DNA of 64,000 nucleotides from Paraburkholderia phenoliruptrix (lineage in GTDB: Bacteria > Pseudomonadota > Gammaproteobacteria > Burkholderiales > Burkholderiaceae), in contig NZ_JAEUAV010000003.1 of the NCBI RefSeq assembly GCF_019511605.1, positions 294,832 through 358,831 of the forward strand, in the 5' to 3' direction. The position numbers and the translations under genes are program-made. Within the stretch, counting starts at the first letter, position 1; the number at the start of each line of letters is the position of its first letter. The notes below the pieces were generated by a model, which was not told the origin of the DNA, searched no databases, and was given only the letters and a program-made list of their open reading frames with translations. This document shows positions 55,848 to 64,000 of this stretch, piece after piece.

Positions 55848-57197
55848 TCAAGCCCGTTCGGGCACACCCGTCGCTGCGTGCTGCACTTTCACCCGCGGCA
55901 TCATCAGCGTGACGAGGCCGCCTACGATCAGCGCGCCCGCTATCAGCACGAGTCCGAAGGTCACGCTGTGCGTCGCGTCCTTGACGATGCCGAGCACGTA
56001 CGGGCTCACATAACCGGCAAGGTTGGCGATCGAGTTGATGACGGCAATGCCCGCGACGGCGGCGGTGCCTTGCAGGAAACTCGTCGACATCGACCAGAAG
56101 ATGCCGAAGCCCGCCAGGATGCCGACATACGCGATCGACAAACCGGTCACGGCAAGCGGAATCGAATTCGTGACCGAGGCGCTGCCGAGCAGCCCGACGG
56201 CGCCGATAAAGCAGCACACCGCATAGTGCCAGCGGCGCTCGCCCGTCACATCCGAAGAACGGCCAATCAGGATCATGCCGATTCCCGCTGCCAGATACGG
56301 AATCGCCGTCACGAAACCGTTGGTCACGAGGTTCGTCACGCCGAGGTCCTTGACGATCTGCGGCAGCCAGAACGAGAAGCCCGCGTTGCCGGTAACGAGG
56401 CAGAAATAGATCAGCGTGAGCAGCCAGAAGCGGCCGGAGCGCAGCGCGGCCGCGAGACTATGCTCGGCGCCTTGGGCGGCGGCTGCTGCGTTTTCGCGCG
56501 AGAGGCGGGCGAGGATCACGCGTTTCTCGTCGTCGCTCAGCCATGCCGCTTCGGCCGGCGTGTTGCGCAAGACCGCAAGCGCCCAGAAGCCGGCGAGAAT
56601 GGACGGAATGCCTTCGATCAGGAACATCCACTGCCAGCCGCGCAAGCCGTGCGCTTCGTGCAGCGCCGACATCAGGAAGCCCGACAGCGGCGCGCCGATA
56701 ATGCCCGCCACCGGAATCGCCGCCATGAACACCGCGACCATGCGCGCGCGGCGATCGGACGGAAACCAGAAGGTCAGATACAGCACCACGCCCGGCACCA
56801 GTCCCGCTTCGGCGACGCCGAGCAGAAAGCGCAGCACGTAGAACGTGGTTTCGCTGCGCACGAACATCATCAGGCACGACAGCAGGCCCCACAGCATCGT
56901 GATGCGCGCAATCGTGGCGCGCGCGCCGAACTTCTTCAGAAGCAGATTGCTCGGCACCTCGAACACGAAATAGCCGAAGAAGAAAATCCCCGCGCCGAGC
57001 CCGTATGCCGCGTTGGACAGACCGAGGTCGCCGGTGAACTGCAGCTTCGCATACCCGATGTTGACGCGATCCAGATACGAAAGCACGTAGACGAGAAACA
57101 GGAACGGCATGATGCGCCACGTAATCTTGCGGATGGCGGCGGCTTCCAGCGAGGCGTCGAGGGACGCGTCGGCGGCGAAAGGCGAAGGGTTGCTCAT
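55848..57197 (-). CDS. MFS transporter, anion:cation symporter type
   Basis: 449 residues with 12 predicted helices. The ACS-family pattern is visible: ITWRIMPFLFLVYVLSYLDRVNIGYAKL and FEVPSNLLLKKFGAR in the first loop. This family carries organic acids such as phthalate, tartrate or glucarate. It is preceded by DUF2848 (22 bp) and followed by the GntR regulator, so it is probably the uptake system for their substrate. ATG 57197 is chosen over a longer frame running through DUF2848. Confidence 0.87.
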   Translation of the reverse strand: MSNPSPFAADASLDASLEAAAIRKITWRIMPFLFLVYVLSYLDRVNIGYAKLQFTGDLGLSNAAYGLGAGIFFFGYFVFEVPSNLLLKKFGARATIARITMLWGLLSCLMMFVRSETTFYVLRFLLGVAEAGLVPGVVLYLTFWFPSDRRARMVAVFMAAIPVAGIIGAPLSGFLMSALHEAHGLRGWQWMFLIEGIPSILAGFWALAVLRNTPAEAAWLSDDEKRVILARLSRENAAAAAQGAEHSLAAALRSGRFWLLTLIYFCLVTGNAGFSFWLPQIVKDLGVTNLVTNGFVTAIPYLAAGIGMILIGRSSDVTGERRWHYAVCCFIGAVGLLGSASVTNSIPLAVTGLSIAYVGILAGFGIFWSMSTSFLQGTAAVAGIAVINSIANLAGYVSPYVLGIVKDATHSVTFGLVLIAGALIVGGLVTLMMPRVKVQHAATGVPERA

Positions 57198-57219
57198 GAA
57201 TGCCTCGTTCGACAATGGC

Positions 57220-57906
57220 TCATTCCACAATGGATAAGGCGCGCACGCGATACGCGTGGCGCAGCGTGCGCTGCAAAACGGGGTCGTGCAATTCGAGTTC
57301 GAGCGCGTCGCCGTCGGCCATACCGACAATGCCGCCTTGCACGGCGAGCGTGCCGCAGAACATGGCCGCGCCCGCTGTGAGCGGCGCGCGCGCGAGCAGG
57401 TCGGCGGCGGACAGCAGCGACGCGACGCTGCCCTGCTGATAGACGCGCCGCTCGCCGTTCGCGACGGCAAAGGCGCGCAATTCCAGTCGGTCCCAATGCT
57501 CGCGGACGTCGTCGAACAGCCAGGCGTCGCGCGCAACGGGTTTTGGGCACACCTGTTTGGAGACGGTCACGCCATAGGCTTCCACTTCGCGGTCCGTGTG
57601 GTCCGAGCCGACGGTGACGAGCAGCCCGGCATCCGACTGAAGCAGCACGCATTCGGCCTCGCCGCTCGACTTCGTGCCGACCACGTCGATCTGTTGCGCT
57701 TGCGTGAGCAGTTCGGAGCCGAGGCGATAGAAGCACGGGGTCGTGGAGGGCCGCTTCACGCCGAGTTCGGCAAGCTCCGCAATGTGATGTTCGATGGCCG
57801 CCTGGTCGCGGCCGGCCCAGCCGGCAATGGTCAGACGCTGTACCTCGATAACTGCGGCGCGCGTGGCGCCAGAACGTTCCGCGACGTTGAAAGACAGTTG
57901 CTGCAT
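57220..57906 (-). CDS. DUF2848 protein
   Basis: 228 residues. No signal or membrane segment. It has the DUF2848 pattern, including PSTTPCFYRLGSELLTQ, VVGTKSSGEAECVLL, VTVGSDHTDREVEAYGV and SKQVCPKPVARDAWLFDDV. The family is of unknown function; the fold is thought to be like fumarylacetoacetate hydrolase, and this is an inference. It is first in the DUF2848-MFS-GntR-amidase unit. ATG 57906 has gggag 7 bp upstream. The context suggests it hydrolyses or hydrates a keto/enol intermediate from the amidase product. Confidence 0.8.
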   Translation of the reverse strand: MQQLSFNVAERSGATRAAVIEVQRLTIAGWAGRDQAAIEHHIAELAELGVKRPSTTPCFYRLGSELLTQAQQIDVVGTKSSGEAECVLLQSDAGLLVTVGSDHTDREVEAYGVTVSKQVCPKPVARDAWLFDDVREHWDRLELRAFAVANGERRVYQQGSVASLLSAADLLARAPLTAGAAMFCGTLAVQGGIVGMADGDALELELHDPVLQRTLRHAYRVRALSIVE

Positions 57907-57940
57907 CCAGTGACTCCCTAAAATATGCGGCAAATATTAT

Positions 57941-57954
57941 TGTGATATTTCACA
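57941..57954. promoter_or_regulatory. Possible GntR operator
   Basis: The sequence tgtgatatttcaca has perfect TGTGA/TCACA half-sites with 4 bp between, 35 bp before the DUF2848 start, within a local AT-rich stretch. A GntR/FCD site or a CRP-like site (which has 6 bp spacing) are both possible; the operon's own GntR regulator makes the first more likely. Confidence 0.5.
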
Positions 57955-58078
57955 GGCGTCCAGCGTGTCAAAAAAGAATCGGGCTCCTCCGCCCCAAAGC
58001 GCGGTCGCTGCGGGAAGGGCTGCGGCCGGCGGCTGTTACACTCTTCGCCGACATTACTTTTTTGTAAGGAAAGAGCGC

Positions 58079-59836
58079 ATGCACGAGGGAATCGGCTTCA
58101 TTCAGGATCTGGCGGTCGTGATGGCGCTCGCCGGCGTCGTCACCGTGCTGTTCCATCGCCTGAAGCAGCCGGTGGTGCTCGGCTACATCGCGGCGGGCGT
58201 GATCATCGGTCCGTACACGCCGCCGTTCCAACTGATTCACGATGAACAGACCATCAAGACGCTCGGCGAACTGGGCGTCGTGTTCCTGATGTTTTCGCTC
58301 GGTCTGGAATTCAGCTTGCGCAAGCTTTTCAAGGTGGGCGCAACGGCCGTGGTCGCGGCGCTTTCCGAAATCGTGCTGATGCTGTGGCTCGGCTACGAGA
58401 TCGGCAGCGCGTTCGGCTGGAGCCCGATGGATGCGCTGTTCCTCGGCGCGATCCTCGCCATTTCGTCAACGACGATCATCGTCAAGGCGCTGTCCGAACT
58501 CGGACTCAAGCGCGAGAGTTTTGCGCAGCTCGTGTTCGGCATTCTGATTGTCGAGGACATTCTCGCCATCGCGATGCTCGTGCTGCTCTCCGGCATTGCG
58601 CAGACGGGGCAGTTGAGCGCGGGCGTCGCGGTCGTCACGCTCGGCAAGCTGCTGCTGTTCATGACGGTGTCGCTCGTGGTCGGCATTCTGGTGGTGCCGC
58701 GCGCGCTCAATTACGTCGCGCGCGCCCGCAGCGACGAAATGCTGCTCGTCGCGGTGCTCGGCTTCTGCTTCGGCTTCTGTCTGCTCGTCGTGAAGCTCGA
58801 TTACAGCATTGCGCTCGGCGCGTTTCTGATCGGCGCGATCATGGCCGAATCGCGGCATCTGCATCGTATCGAGCATCTGATCGCGCCGTTGCGCGACGCG
58901 TTTTCCGCGATCTTCTTCGTGACCATCGGCCTGATGCTGAACCCGGCCGTGCTGGTCGACTATGCGTGGCCGATCGCGGTGATCACGGCGGCGGTGATCG
59001 TCGGCAAGATCGTGTCGTGCGGGCTCGGCACCTTTCTGGCGGGCAAGGACGGGCGCACGGCCATGCGCGTGGGCATGACTGTTTCGCAGATCGGCGAGTT
59101 CTCGTTCATTATTGCGTCGCTCGGTTTAACGCTGAAGGTGACGAGCGCGTTTCTCTATCCCATCGCGGTCGCCGTATCGGCCTTGACGACGCTCTTCACG
59201 CCCTACCTGATCCGCGCCGCCGATCCGCTCACGCGGCGTGTCGCCAACGCGCTGCCGCGCACGCTCGTCAACGTGTTCGGCATGTATAGCCAGTGGCTCG
59301 GCAATCTGACCACTGCGAGCGGCGAGCCGACCCTTTTCAGCATGACCCGCCGAATCATCCTGCAGATTGCAGTGAATCTGGCTCTGGTGGCAGCGATCTT
59401 TCTGATGGTGTCATACGGCGCGCCGTTCATCAGCGGCTTTCTGAGCCGTTGGATCAGTGCGGAGCCGCTGCAGCGCGCGGTGCTGTGGAGTGCTGCGTTG
59501 CTCGTTTCTATGCCGTTCCTGGTGGCTGTCTATCGCAAGACGAAGTCGCTCGCGTTGCTGCTTGCGGAGGTGAGCGTGCAGCCGGCCACGGCGGGGCGCC
59601 TGACGCGCGCGCTGCGCTACGCGATCGCCGATCTGGTGCCGGTGGTCTGCATGGTCGGGGTGTTTCTGCTGGTGGCCGCGCTTTCGGGCGGCATTTTGCC
59701 GCCGACCGGCCTGCTCGCCGTGGTGCTGGTCTGCGCCGCGCTGCTGCTCGCACTCGTGTGGCGCTGGTGCGTAAAGATTCATGCGGCCATGCAGATCGCG
59801 CTGCGCGAAACTTTCGACGAACAACCCGATCCCTAA
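58079..59836 (+). CDS. Kef-type cation:proton antiporter (CPA2)
   Basis: 585 residues. The membrane part (~1-400) has GYIAAGVIIGPYTPP, LGVVFLMFSLGLEFSLRKL, AISSTTIIVKALSELG and the ion-translocating region ILIVEDILAIAMLVLL, all diagnostic of CPA2 antiporters. Residues ~410-575 add more hydrophobic segments in place of the RCK/TrkA domain of KefB/KefC, so regulation by NAD(H) or glutathione is not expected. It probably exchanges K+ or Na+ for protons. ATG 58079 has aaggaaag just upstream. Confidence 0.88.
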   Translation: MHEGIGFIQDLAVVMALAGVVTVLFHRLKQPVVLGYIAAGVIIGPYTPPFQLIHDEQTIKTLGELGVVFLMFSLGLEFSLRKLFKVGATAVVAALSEIVLMLWLGYEIGSAFGWSPMDALFLGAILAISSTTIIVKALSELGLKRESFAQLVFGILIVEDILAIAMLVLLSGIAQTGQLSAGVAVVTLGKLLLFMTVSLVVGILVVPRALNYVARARSDEMLLVAVLGFCFGFCLLVVKLDYSIALGAFLIGAIMAESRHLHRIEHLIAPLRDAFSAIFFVTIGLMLNPAVLVDYAWPIAVITAAVIVGKIVSCGLGTFLAGKDGRTAMRVGMTVSQIGEFSFIIASLGLTLKVTSAFLYPIAVAVSALTTLFTPYLIRAADPLTRRVANALPRTLVNVFGMYSQWLGNLTTASGEPTLFSMTRRIILQIAVNLALVAAIFLMVSYGAPFISGFLSRWISAEPLQRAVLWSAALLVSMPFLVAVYRKTKSLALLLAEVSVQPATAGRLTRALRYAIADLVPVVCMVGVFLLVAALSGGILPPTGLLAVVLVCAALLLALVWRWCVKIHAAMQIALRETFDEQPDP

Positions 59837-59964
59837 GTTTGACGGGATTGGGCGGCGCGGCCGGACAATGTGAGCAATTGTGTGCGCGTTTGCCCGCCCC
59901 GGCACGCTGGCGGATAATCAGGGCATATTCATTCGTTCGCGTGAAAGGCGCCCGTCCGACAGTC

Positions 59965-61584
59965 ATGAGCGAAAACAAACCCGAAAACGCCGGTCAACCC
60001 GGCAGTCCAACGCCGCCTTCGGCAGCCCCGGCAACGTTGCCAACGTCCTCTACTTCTGCTGCGTCGCTAACGTCCGGTGCACCGCCCGTCGAACCCGCGG
60101 TTTCGTTACCGCTCTCGCATGAAGATGCCATCCAGTCGCCGCTGAAAGACCCCCTAGACCCGCTAGATCCGCTAGACCCGCTCGTGTCGAGCGCGGCCCC
60201 GTCGCCTGGCGCTGCGGGCGTGACGGTTGCGGGCGGGTCTGTCGGCACGCCGCCGGGTGCGTCCGAGGCAGCAGCCAGATCGTCGACCGATCTGCCCGGA
60301 AGCGCGTCCACCGTGACGCCCGCCGACCGGCGCACGGCCCAGCAACGCGATGCAGCCGAAGCGCGCAGTTCCGCCGCCGCTTCGGTCGCGAAGCAGGAAG
60401 CGGCCGTTCATGAGCGCGATGCGCGCGCGGCGCGCGGACGGGAAGCGGCGACGTCCATGCCGCCCGCGCCTGGCGTGGCGCCCGCTACGGCACCTCCGCA
60501 GTCTTCGCCAGCCCGCAGCGCGACGCCGCTCACGAGCGAGCCGATTGAAGGCGAACTAGTCGCGTCGACCGACGAAGTGCTCGCCGCCGAGGACGTTGCG
60601 GCAACCGCCGCGCGTCCCGCCGGCGCGCCGCCGCCGGGTTTCGGCGCTGCGCCGGACTTCAGCGCGAGCAACCCGCCGCCGCCGAACGCGTTGCCGCCCT
60701 CGCCACCGCGCTATCTGAAGCAGACCGATTCGGCGTGGTCGGTGTTTGGCCGCATTATCGCGGCGCGCGCCCGTCAGCTCTTCGACCGCGCGGGTCAGCG
60801 CATCACCCAGCGCACGTTGCGCATCGGCGTGTCGGCGCGCATCTTTCATCCCGAGCCGGGTGCGAAGGGACTGCGCGGCAAGACGTTGCAGTATCTCGAG
60901 GAATCCATCGCCCATTGGGTCATGTCGCGCGACGTGCTGGTGTTCATGATTCCGACGGTCGGCCATCAAGGCATGCTGCATCCGAGCAATATCCGTTTGC
61001 GCGATTACGCGAAACATCTTGACGGACTGCTGCTGCAAGGCGGCGCGGACGTCTCGCCGCAGTCGTATGCGGAAACCGCGTCACGTCCCGAATGGCCCGG
61101 CGACCGCGTGCGCGATATGTACGAACTCGAGCTGCTGCATGAATTCATCGAGTCGGGCAAGCCGGTGCTCGGCGTGTGCCGCGGCTGCCAGTTGATCAAC
61201 GTGGCGTTCGGCGGCACTTTGTATCAGGACATTGCCACCGACGTGCCGACCGCCGGCGCGCACGTCAACGAAGACTACGATCAGCACCGCCACGCAATCC
61301 ATTTTCCGGACGGCTCGACGCTCGCCAACATGTTTCCCGGACGGCGCGATGCGATCGTCAACTCGATCCACCACCAGGCGGTCAAGACGCTGGGCCGCGA
61401 TCTGAATATCGAGGCTGTGTCAGCATCCGACGGCATTATCGAAGCCGTGCGCTACCGGCGCGCGCCGTTCGTGATGGGCGTGCAATGGCACCCGGAGTTT
61501 CATCGCGCCGGCGGGCCGGAATTGCTCGATTGCACGCCGCTTCTCGACACGTTCTTGCGCGTGGCGCGCGAAACGCGGTTTTAG
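59965..61584 (+). CDS. PuuD-like class I glutamine-amidotransferase hydrolase with long disordered N-terminus
   Basis: 539 residues. The C-terminal ~260 residues are a peptidase C26/PuuD-type domain: LQGGADVSPQSYAE, the nucleophile in GVCRGCQLINVAFGG (Cys), and His/Glu in GVQWHPEFH. Such enzymes hydrolyse gamma-glutamyl bonds, as in gamma-glutamyl-GABA hydrolase of putrescine breakdown. Residues ~1-235 are Ala/Pro/Ser/Thr-rich and probably disordered, with a PLDPLDPLDPL repeat (9-bp DNA units, 60150-60180). Typical PuuD is ~250 residues, so the N-terminal half is an unusual addition. No puuABC genes lie nearby, so the substrate is open. The start at ATG 59965 is chosen over a longer open frame overlapping the antiporter. 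Confidence 0.8.
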   Translation: MSENKPENAGQPGSPTPPSAAPATLPTSSTSAASLTSGAPPVEPAVSLPLSHEDAIQSPLKDPLDPLDPLDPLVSSAAPSPGAAGVTVAGGSVGTPPGASEAAARSSTDLPGSASTVTPADRRTAQQRDAAEARSSAAASVAKQEAAVHERDARAARGREAATSMPPAPGVAPATAPPQSSPARSATPLTSEPIEGELVASTDEVLAAEDVAATAARPAGAPPPGFGAAPDFSASNPPPPNALPPSPPRYLKQTDSAWSVFGRIIAARARQLFDRAGQRITQRTLRIGVSARIFHPEPGAKGLRGKTLQYLEESIAHWVMSRDVLVFMIPTVGHQGMLHPSNIRLRDYAKHLDGLLLQGGADVSPQSYAETASRPEWPGDRVRDMYELELLHEFIESGKPVLGVCRGCQLINVAFGGTLYQDIATDVPTAGAHVNEDYDQHRHAIHFPDGSTLANMFPGRRDAIVNSIHHQAVKTLGRDLNIEAVSASDGIIEAVRYRRAPFVMGVQWHPEFHRAGGPELLDCTPLLDTFLRVARETRF

Positions 61585-61648
61585 GAGAGGGCGGGGGCTT
61601 GCTAGGGCGCCGAGGTTGGCGCTTGGCGTTTGGGGCTGGCGTCGGATT

Positions 61649-61699
61649 GGGTTTGGCTTCGCGTTGGGTTTGGCTTCGTGTTTGGTTTGGCTTCGCGTT
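61649..61699. repeat. 17-bp tandem repeat, three copies
   Basis: Three consecutive units of gggtttggcttcgcgtt with 1-2 changes, 64 bp after the hydrolase stop. Related partial copies lie just before it. Confidence 0.75.
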
Positions 61700-61801
61700 G
61701 AGATTGCCTTCGGGCTGAGTCCGGCCTGACGTTGCAGTCTGCCCGAGGGGCCGCAGTGGTGTTATCAACACTACGCCGGTCATGAAGTGCTATTTGTCGA
61801 G

Positions 61802-61829
61802 GCGCCGCTGTGCAAGCGGCGCTTTTTTT
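61802..61829 (+). terminator. Intrinsic terminator after the PuuD-like gene
   Basis: An 8-bp stem gcgccgct/agcggcgc with a 5-nt loop, followed by seven T's on the plus strand. Confidence 0.87.
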
Positions 61830-62002
61830 GCGCTATCCTGCAAATGCTTTTTTTCGGGACAAACTCGCGTGTCGTGTGATTCGGACACCGTATCTTTATC
61901 TCGATTTAAAGTCTGTTTTTGCGACGCTTCCATGCTTCGCTTAAGTACTAATCCGCGCGATAATCCAAGGCTGTTTTATGGATCCGCACGGAGCATGCAG
62001 GT

Positions 62003-62821
62003 ATGAAGCACCCCTTATCTTTACGGCGCGCCGTGCTGCTCGCGACTTCGTGTGCGCTGTTGCAGCACGGTGGGTTCGCGCTGGCCGCGCAAGGCGAAGA
62101 GGCCGCGCCCATTGCCGGCACCCGGCCCGCCATGAACACGCTGACGCCGCAGCCTGTCGCCGACGCGCTGCGCGACGCGGCAATGGGGGTGGCGGCGCCA
62201 TCGTCCGCGGCTTCATTTGCGTCGGCATCTGCGTCTGCATCTTCGTCTGCATCTTCGTCTGCATCTTCGTCCGCAATTCCGTCGGCATCTTCCCCGGACA
62301 CGGCTTCCGAAGCGCAAGGCAACGTGGCCGAGTTGATGCAGATGATCCAGGACGCGAAGCTGAGCGAACTGCGCACCACCTACAACGGCAGCTACGGCGC
62401 GAGCCTGTTCTTCTATCCGCGTGAAGTGACCTACTACATTGCGTTGTTCCAGGACAAGCACTTCTGGCGGGTGATCAAATCGGCGGATGCGGGCCGGGCC
62501 GAGGCGATATACGCGGGCTTCGTCCAGCAAACGGCGCAACTGTCCGAAGTGGAGATTCAGCGTACGCTGCTACAGGCTCAGAAGTCCTACATTCAGGACG
62601 TTATCGCACTGTCGGAAGAGCGGGCGAAGCGCTTGCAGGCCGACCTGGAAGTCGCCCGCTCGCAGCAGGCCAAGGTCAACGACTACCAGCGTCAGACTCA
62701 GAGCGAAGCAGCGGCATTGCGCGAAGAGAAGGAGCGCGCGCAGGCGCAACTGAGGCAGGTGCAGGGACAGGTAATGCAGTTGCAGCGGCAGACGGAAATA
62801 GGTCTGCCGGGCCTGAGATAA
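62003..62821 (+). CDS. DUF2968 periplasmic protein
   Basis: 272 residues. A signal peptide (about 1-29, cleavage near ALA-AQG) precedes a low-complexity Ala/Ser tract (~70-97). The DUF2968 core begins at VAELMQMIQDAKLSELRTTYNGSYGASLFF and ends in a long coiled coil (~175-265: EERAKRLQADLEVARSQQAK). The family is found mainly in Burkholderia relatives and has no known function; a periplasmic structural role is possible. It is a single gene with a terminator after it. Confidence 0.8.
   Translation: MKHPLSLRRAVLLATSCALLQHGGFALAAQGEEAAPIAGTRPAMNTLTPQPVADALRDAAMGVAAPSSAASFASASASASSSASSSASSSAIPSASSPDTASEAQGNVAELMQMIQDAKLSELRTTYNGSYGASLFFYPREVTYYIALFQDKHFWRVIKSADAGRAEAIYAGFVQQTAQLSEVEIQRTLLQAQKSYIQDVIALSEERAKRLQADLEVARSQQAKVNDYQRQTQSEAAALREEKERAQAQLRQVQGQVMQLQRQTEIGLPGLR
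62237..62272 (+). repeat. 12-bp tandem repeat in the DUF2968 gene
   Basis: Three units of gcatcttcgtct in frame, encoding Ala/Ser, within a longer degenerate Ser/Ala-coding tract (62215-62300). Confidence 0.85.
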
Positions 62822-62842
62822 CAGCGTTCGAAGTGTGATGGA

Positions 62843-62869
62843 AGCCCGGCCTCTGGTCGGGCTTTTTTT
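62843..62869 (+). terminator. DUF2968 gene terminator
   Basis: A 6-bp stem agcccg/cgggct followed by seven T's, about 20 bp after the stop. Confidence 0.78.
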
Positions 62870-62940
62870 CGCCGGTTCGCGGCCGCGAACGATCGCGCAG
62901 TCACGCGGTGCGCGCGAATCTCCCAACCGATCCGCAACGG

Positions 62941-63999
62941 CTATCTGATGAACTGGTCCGGGACTTCCGTTACGCGGCGTTGCGAGAGCCGGCTCATCCA
63001 CTGCTGGCCGCTGTCCGGCGACGACGGCGCGAATGACGGCGGTTGCGACTGCGCCCGTTGGGAGCGGCCAATGCTTCGCGTGTTAGCGCTCAGGTCGACG
63101 GACGCGTAGTCGTCGATGCCGAGCGGCGACGGCGCGAGAGGAGAGTAAGAGCCCGCAACCGACGGTTTGACGAACCGCCGCGATGCAGGCGAGGCCGCGG
63201 TGAGATTTGCAGCGAGATTCGAAGCCAGATTCGCAGCCAGATTCGCGGCGTGGCCGGCTGCTTCGTGTGGACGGCTCAGTGCTGTGGTGCTTGCAGCAGC
63301 TCTGCGCGCGCTGCGGCGATGGTCGTCGTTGCGCGCGACTGCTTGCTTCGGAATACGCACGGTCGGCGCGGTTTGTGGCGCGCGTGTGGTGATCTGCGTG
63401 GTTGTCTCTTTGTTTGGTGTGGCTTCCTCGACCACCATCGTGCGGGCGTGGGCTGGGGCGGGTTCTGCTCCTGTTGCTGTTGCAACTGCCGTTGCCCTTA
63501 CTGTTGCCGGAGCCGGAGCCGGAGCCAGAGCGAGAACTGGAGCCGGAGCCGCGGCTGCGTGCCCAGACTGTGCTGTCGGAGTCGCGGTCATTACCGTCAC
63601 GTACGTGGCTTCGCCGCTGTTTTTTGCGGCCCCTGCGCCCGCGAGAGACGGCGCTTGTGCCGTTGTCATGTTGCGTACGGCGCCATGTTGGACTGACCTC
63701 ATGTCTTTGCCGTCGCCCTGATGCGAGGCGTCGTCATGACGAGGCGCCAGCCACGCGACGAGCGCCACGCCGGTCAGCGCGCACGCAGCGCCCGCGAGCA
63801 TCCGCCGCGGCATGAGCGGCGCGCGGGGCGCATGCCGCTCAGCCTCGGAGGTATGCGTTGCCACTGGCGCAAAGGTTTCGGACGAACCGGGCGCTTCGGC
63901 GCGAGGCAAAGTCTCCGCTGACGGCGGCGCATCCGCGGAAACGGAGTCGGCGAAAGCCGCTGCGGTCGCCGAACCCGCGTTGTCGGACGAACCCACCGA
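62941..63999 (-). CDS. Membrane-anchored low-complexity protein, partial
   Basis: At least 351 residues; the frame stays open to the window edge, so the true start may be outside. A single transmembrane helix lies at ~70-87 from the GTG at 63996 (LAGAACALTGVALVAWLA). An acidic cytosolic part precedes it. The long C-terminal part is Ala/Pro/Thr-rich with AANLAANLASNLAANL repeats and a basic patch. I do not recognise a domain. The end (QQWMSRLSQRRVTEVPDQFIR) is not repetitive and may be the conserved part. Confidence 0.6.
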   Translation of the reverse strand, partial: SVGSSDNAGSATAAAFADSVSADAPPSAETLPRAEAPGSSETFAPVATHTSEAERHAPRAPLMPRRMLAGAACALTGVALVAWLAPRHDDASHQGDGKDMRSVQHGAVRNMTTAQAPSLAGAGAAKNSGEATYVTVMTATPTAQSGHAAAAPAPVLALAPAPAPATVRATAVATATGAEPAPAHARTMVVEEATPNKETTTQITTRAPQTAPTVRIPKQAVARNDDHRRSARRAAASTTALSRPHEAAGHAANLAANLASNLAANLTAASPASRRFVKPSVAGSYSPLAPSPLGIDDYASVDLSANTRSIGRSQRAQSQPPSFAPSSPDSGQQWMSRLSQRRVTEVPDQFIR

Positions 64000-64000
64000 G

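Larger units (their letters stand above)
61585..62002. other. Intergenic region with repeat and terminator
   Basis: About 420 bp. It holds the 17-bp repeats (61649-61699) and a strong terminator (61802-61829). I see no supported gene. Confidence 0.5.

Overview
The window is a GC-rich (~65%) chromosomal segment of a beta-proteobacterium, almost certainly Burkholderiaceae and most like Paraburkholderia or Burkholderia. The evidence is the order hemW-rdgB-rph / yicC-gmk-rpoZ-spoT, the Burkholderia-type porin, the DUF2968, DUF4136 and DUF2848 proteins, and the codon usage. No genome match could be run, so the genus is an inference.

Layout. (1) 1-2751: tail of a type VI secretion spike-like protein, then a polymorphic nuclease effector (PoNe-like, PD-(D/E)xK) and its DUF1910/DUF1911-type immunity protein, ending just before a tRNA-Ser gene. 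(2) 2953-24500: mostly core genome. It holds hemW, rdgB and rph on the minus strand, then yicC, gmk, rpoZ and the bifunctional (p)ppGpp enzyme on the plus strand. These are followed by two identical tRNA-Arg genes, greB, a porin, a cold-shock protein, an exonuclease/GIY-YIG fusion, a secreted chorismate mutase, tRNA-Thr, fbp, pepN, a DUF4136 lipoprotein, and a GDT1-family manganese exporter behind a yybP-ykoY (Mn2+) riboswitch. (3) 25030-44790: a complete aryl polyene (APE) pigment cluster. Its gene order follows the E. coli/Xenorhabdus order apeC-D-E-F-G-H/I-J-K-L-M-O-P-Q-R. Additions are an aromatic amino-acid ammonia-lyase, a further ketosynthase, two related periplasmic proteins, a methyltransferase, and a flavin-dependent halogenase-like enzyme. 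(4) 44809-52597: a purine catabolic operon (xdhA-xdhB-xdhC-adenine deaminase-guanine deaminase) that would take adenine and guanine to urate. (5) 52887-57906: dsbB, then amidase, GntR regulator, MFS transporter and DUF2848, a likely catabolic unit for an unidentified substrate. (6) 58079-64000: a Kef-type antiporter, a class I glutamine-amidotransferase-like hydrolase with a very long disordered N-terminus, a DUF2968 protein, and a partial membrane-anchored low-complexity protein.

How parts work together. In the APE block almost every stop codon overlaps the next start (ATGA or TAATG), so it looks like one translationally coupled operon. A ligase loads an aryl starter on an ACP; ketosynthase/chain-length factor, ketoreductase and dehydratases extend the polyene; acyl/glycosyl transferases, a LolA-like protein and an MMPL exporter move the lipid to the outer membrane.

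The most interesting departures from standard clusters are the ammonia-lyase, the fused ligase-dehydratase, the extra ketosynthase, the repeat-rich insert in the chain-length factor and the halogenase-like enzyme. Outside the cluster, the toxin/immunity pair, a possible ~85-nt small RNA near 13670-13755, the DUF2848-amidase unit and several short tandem repeats near convergent gene ends deserve attention.
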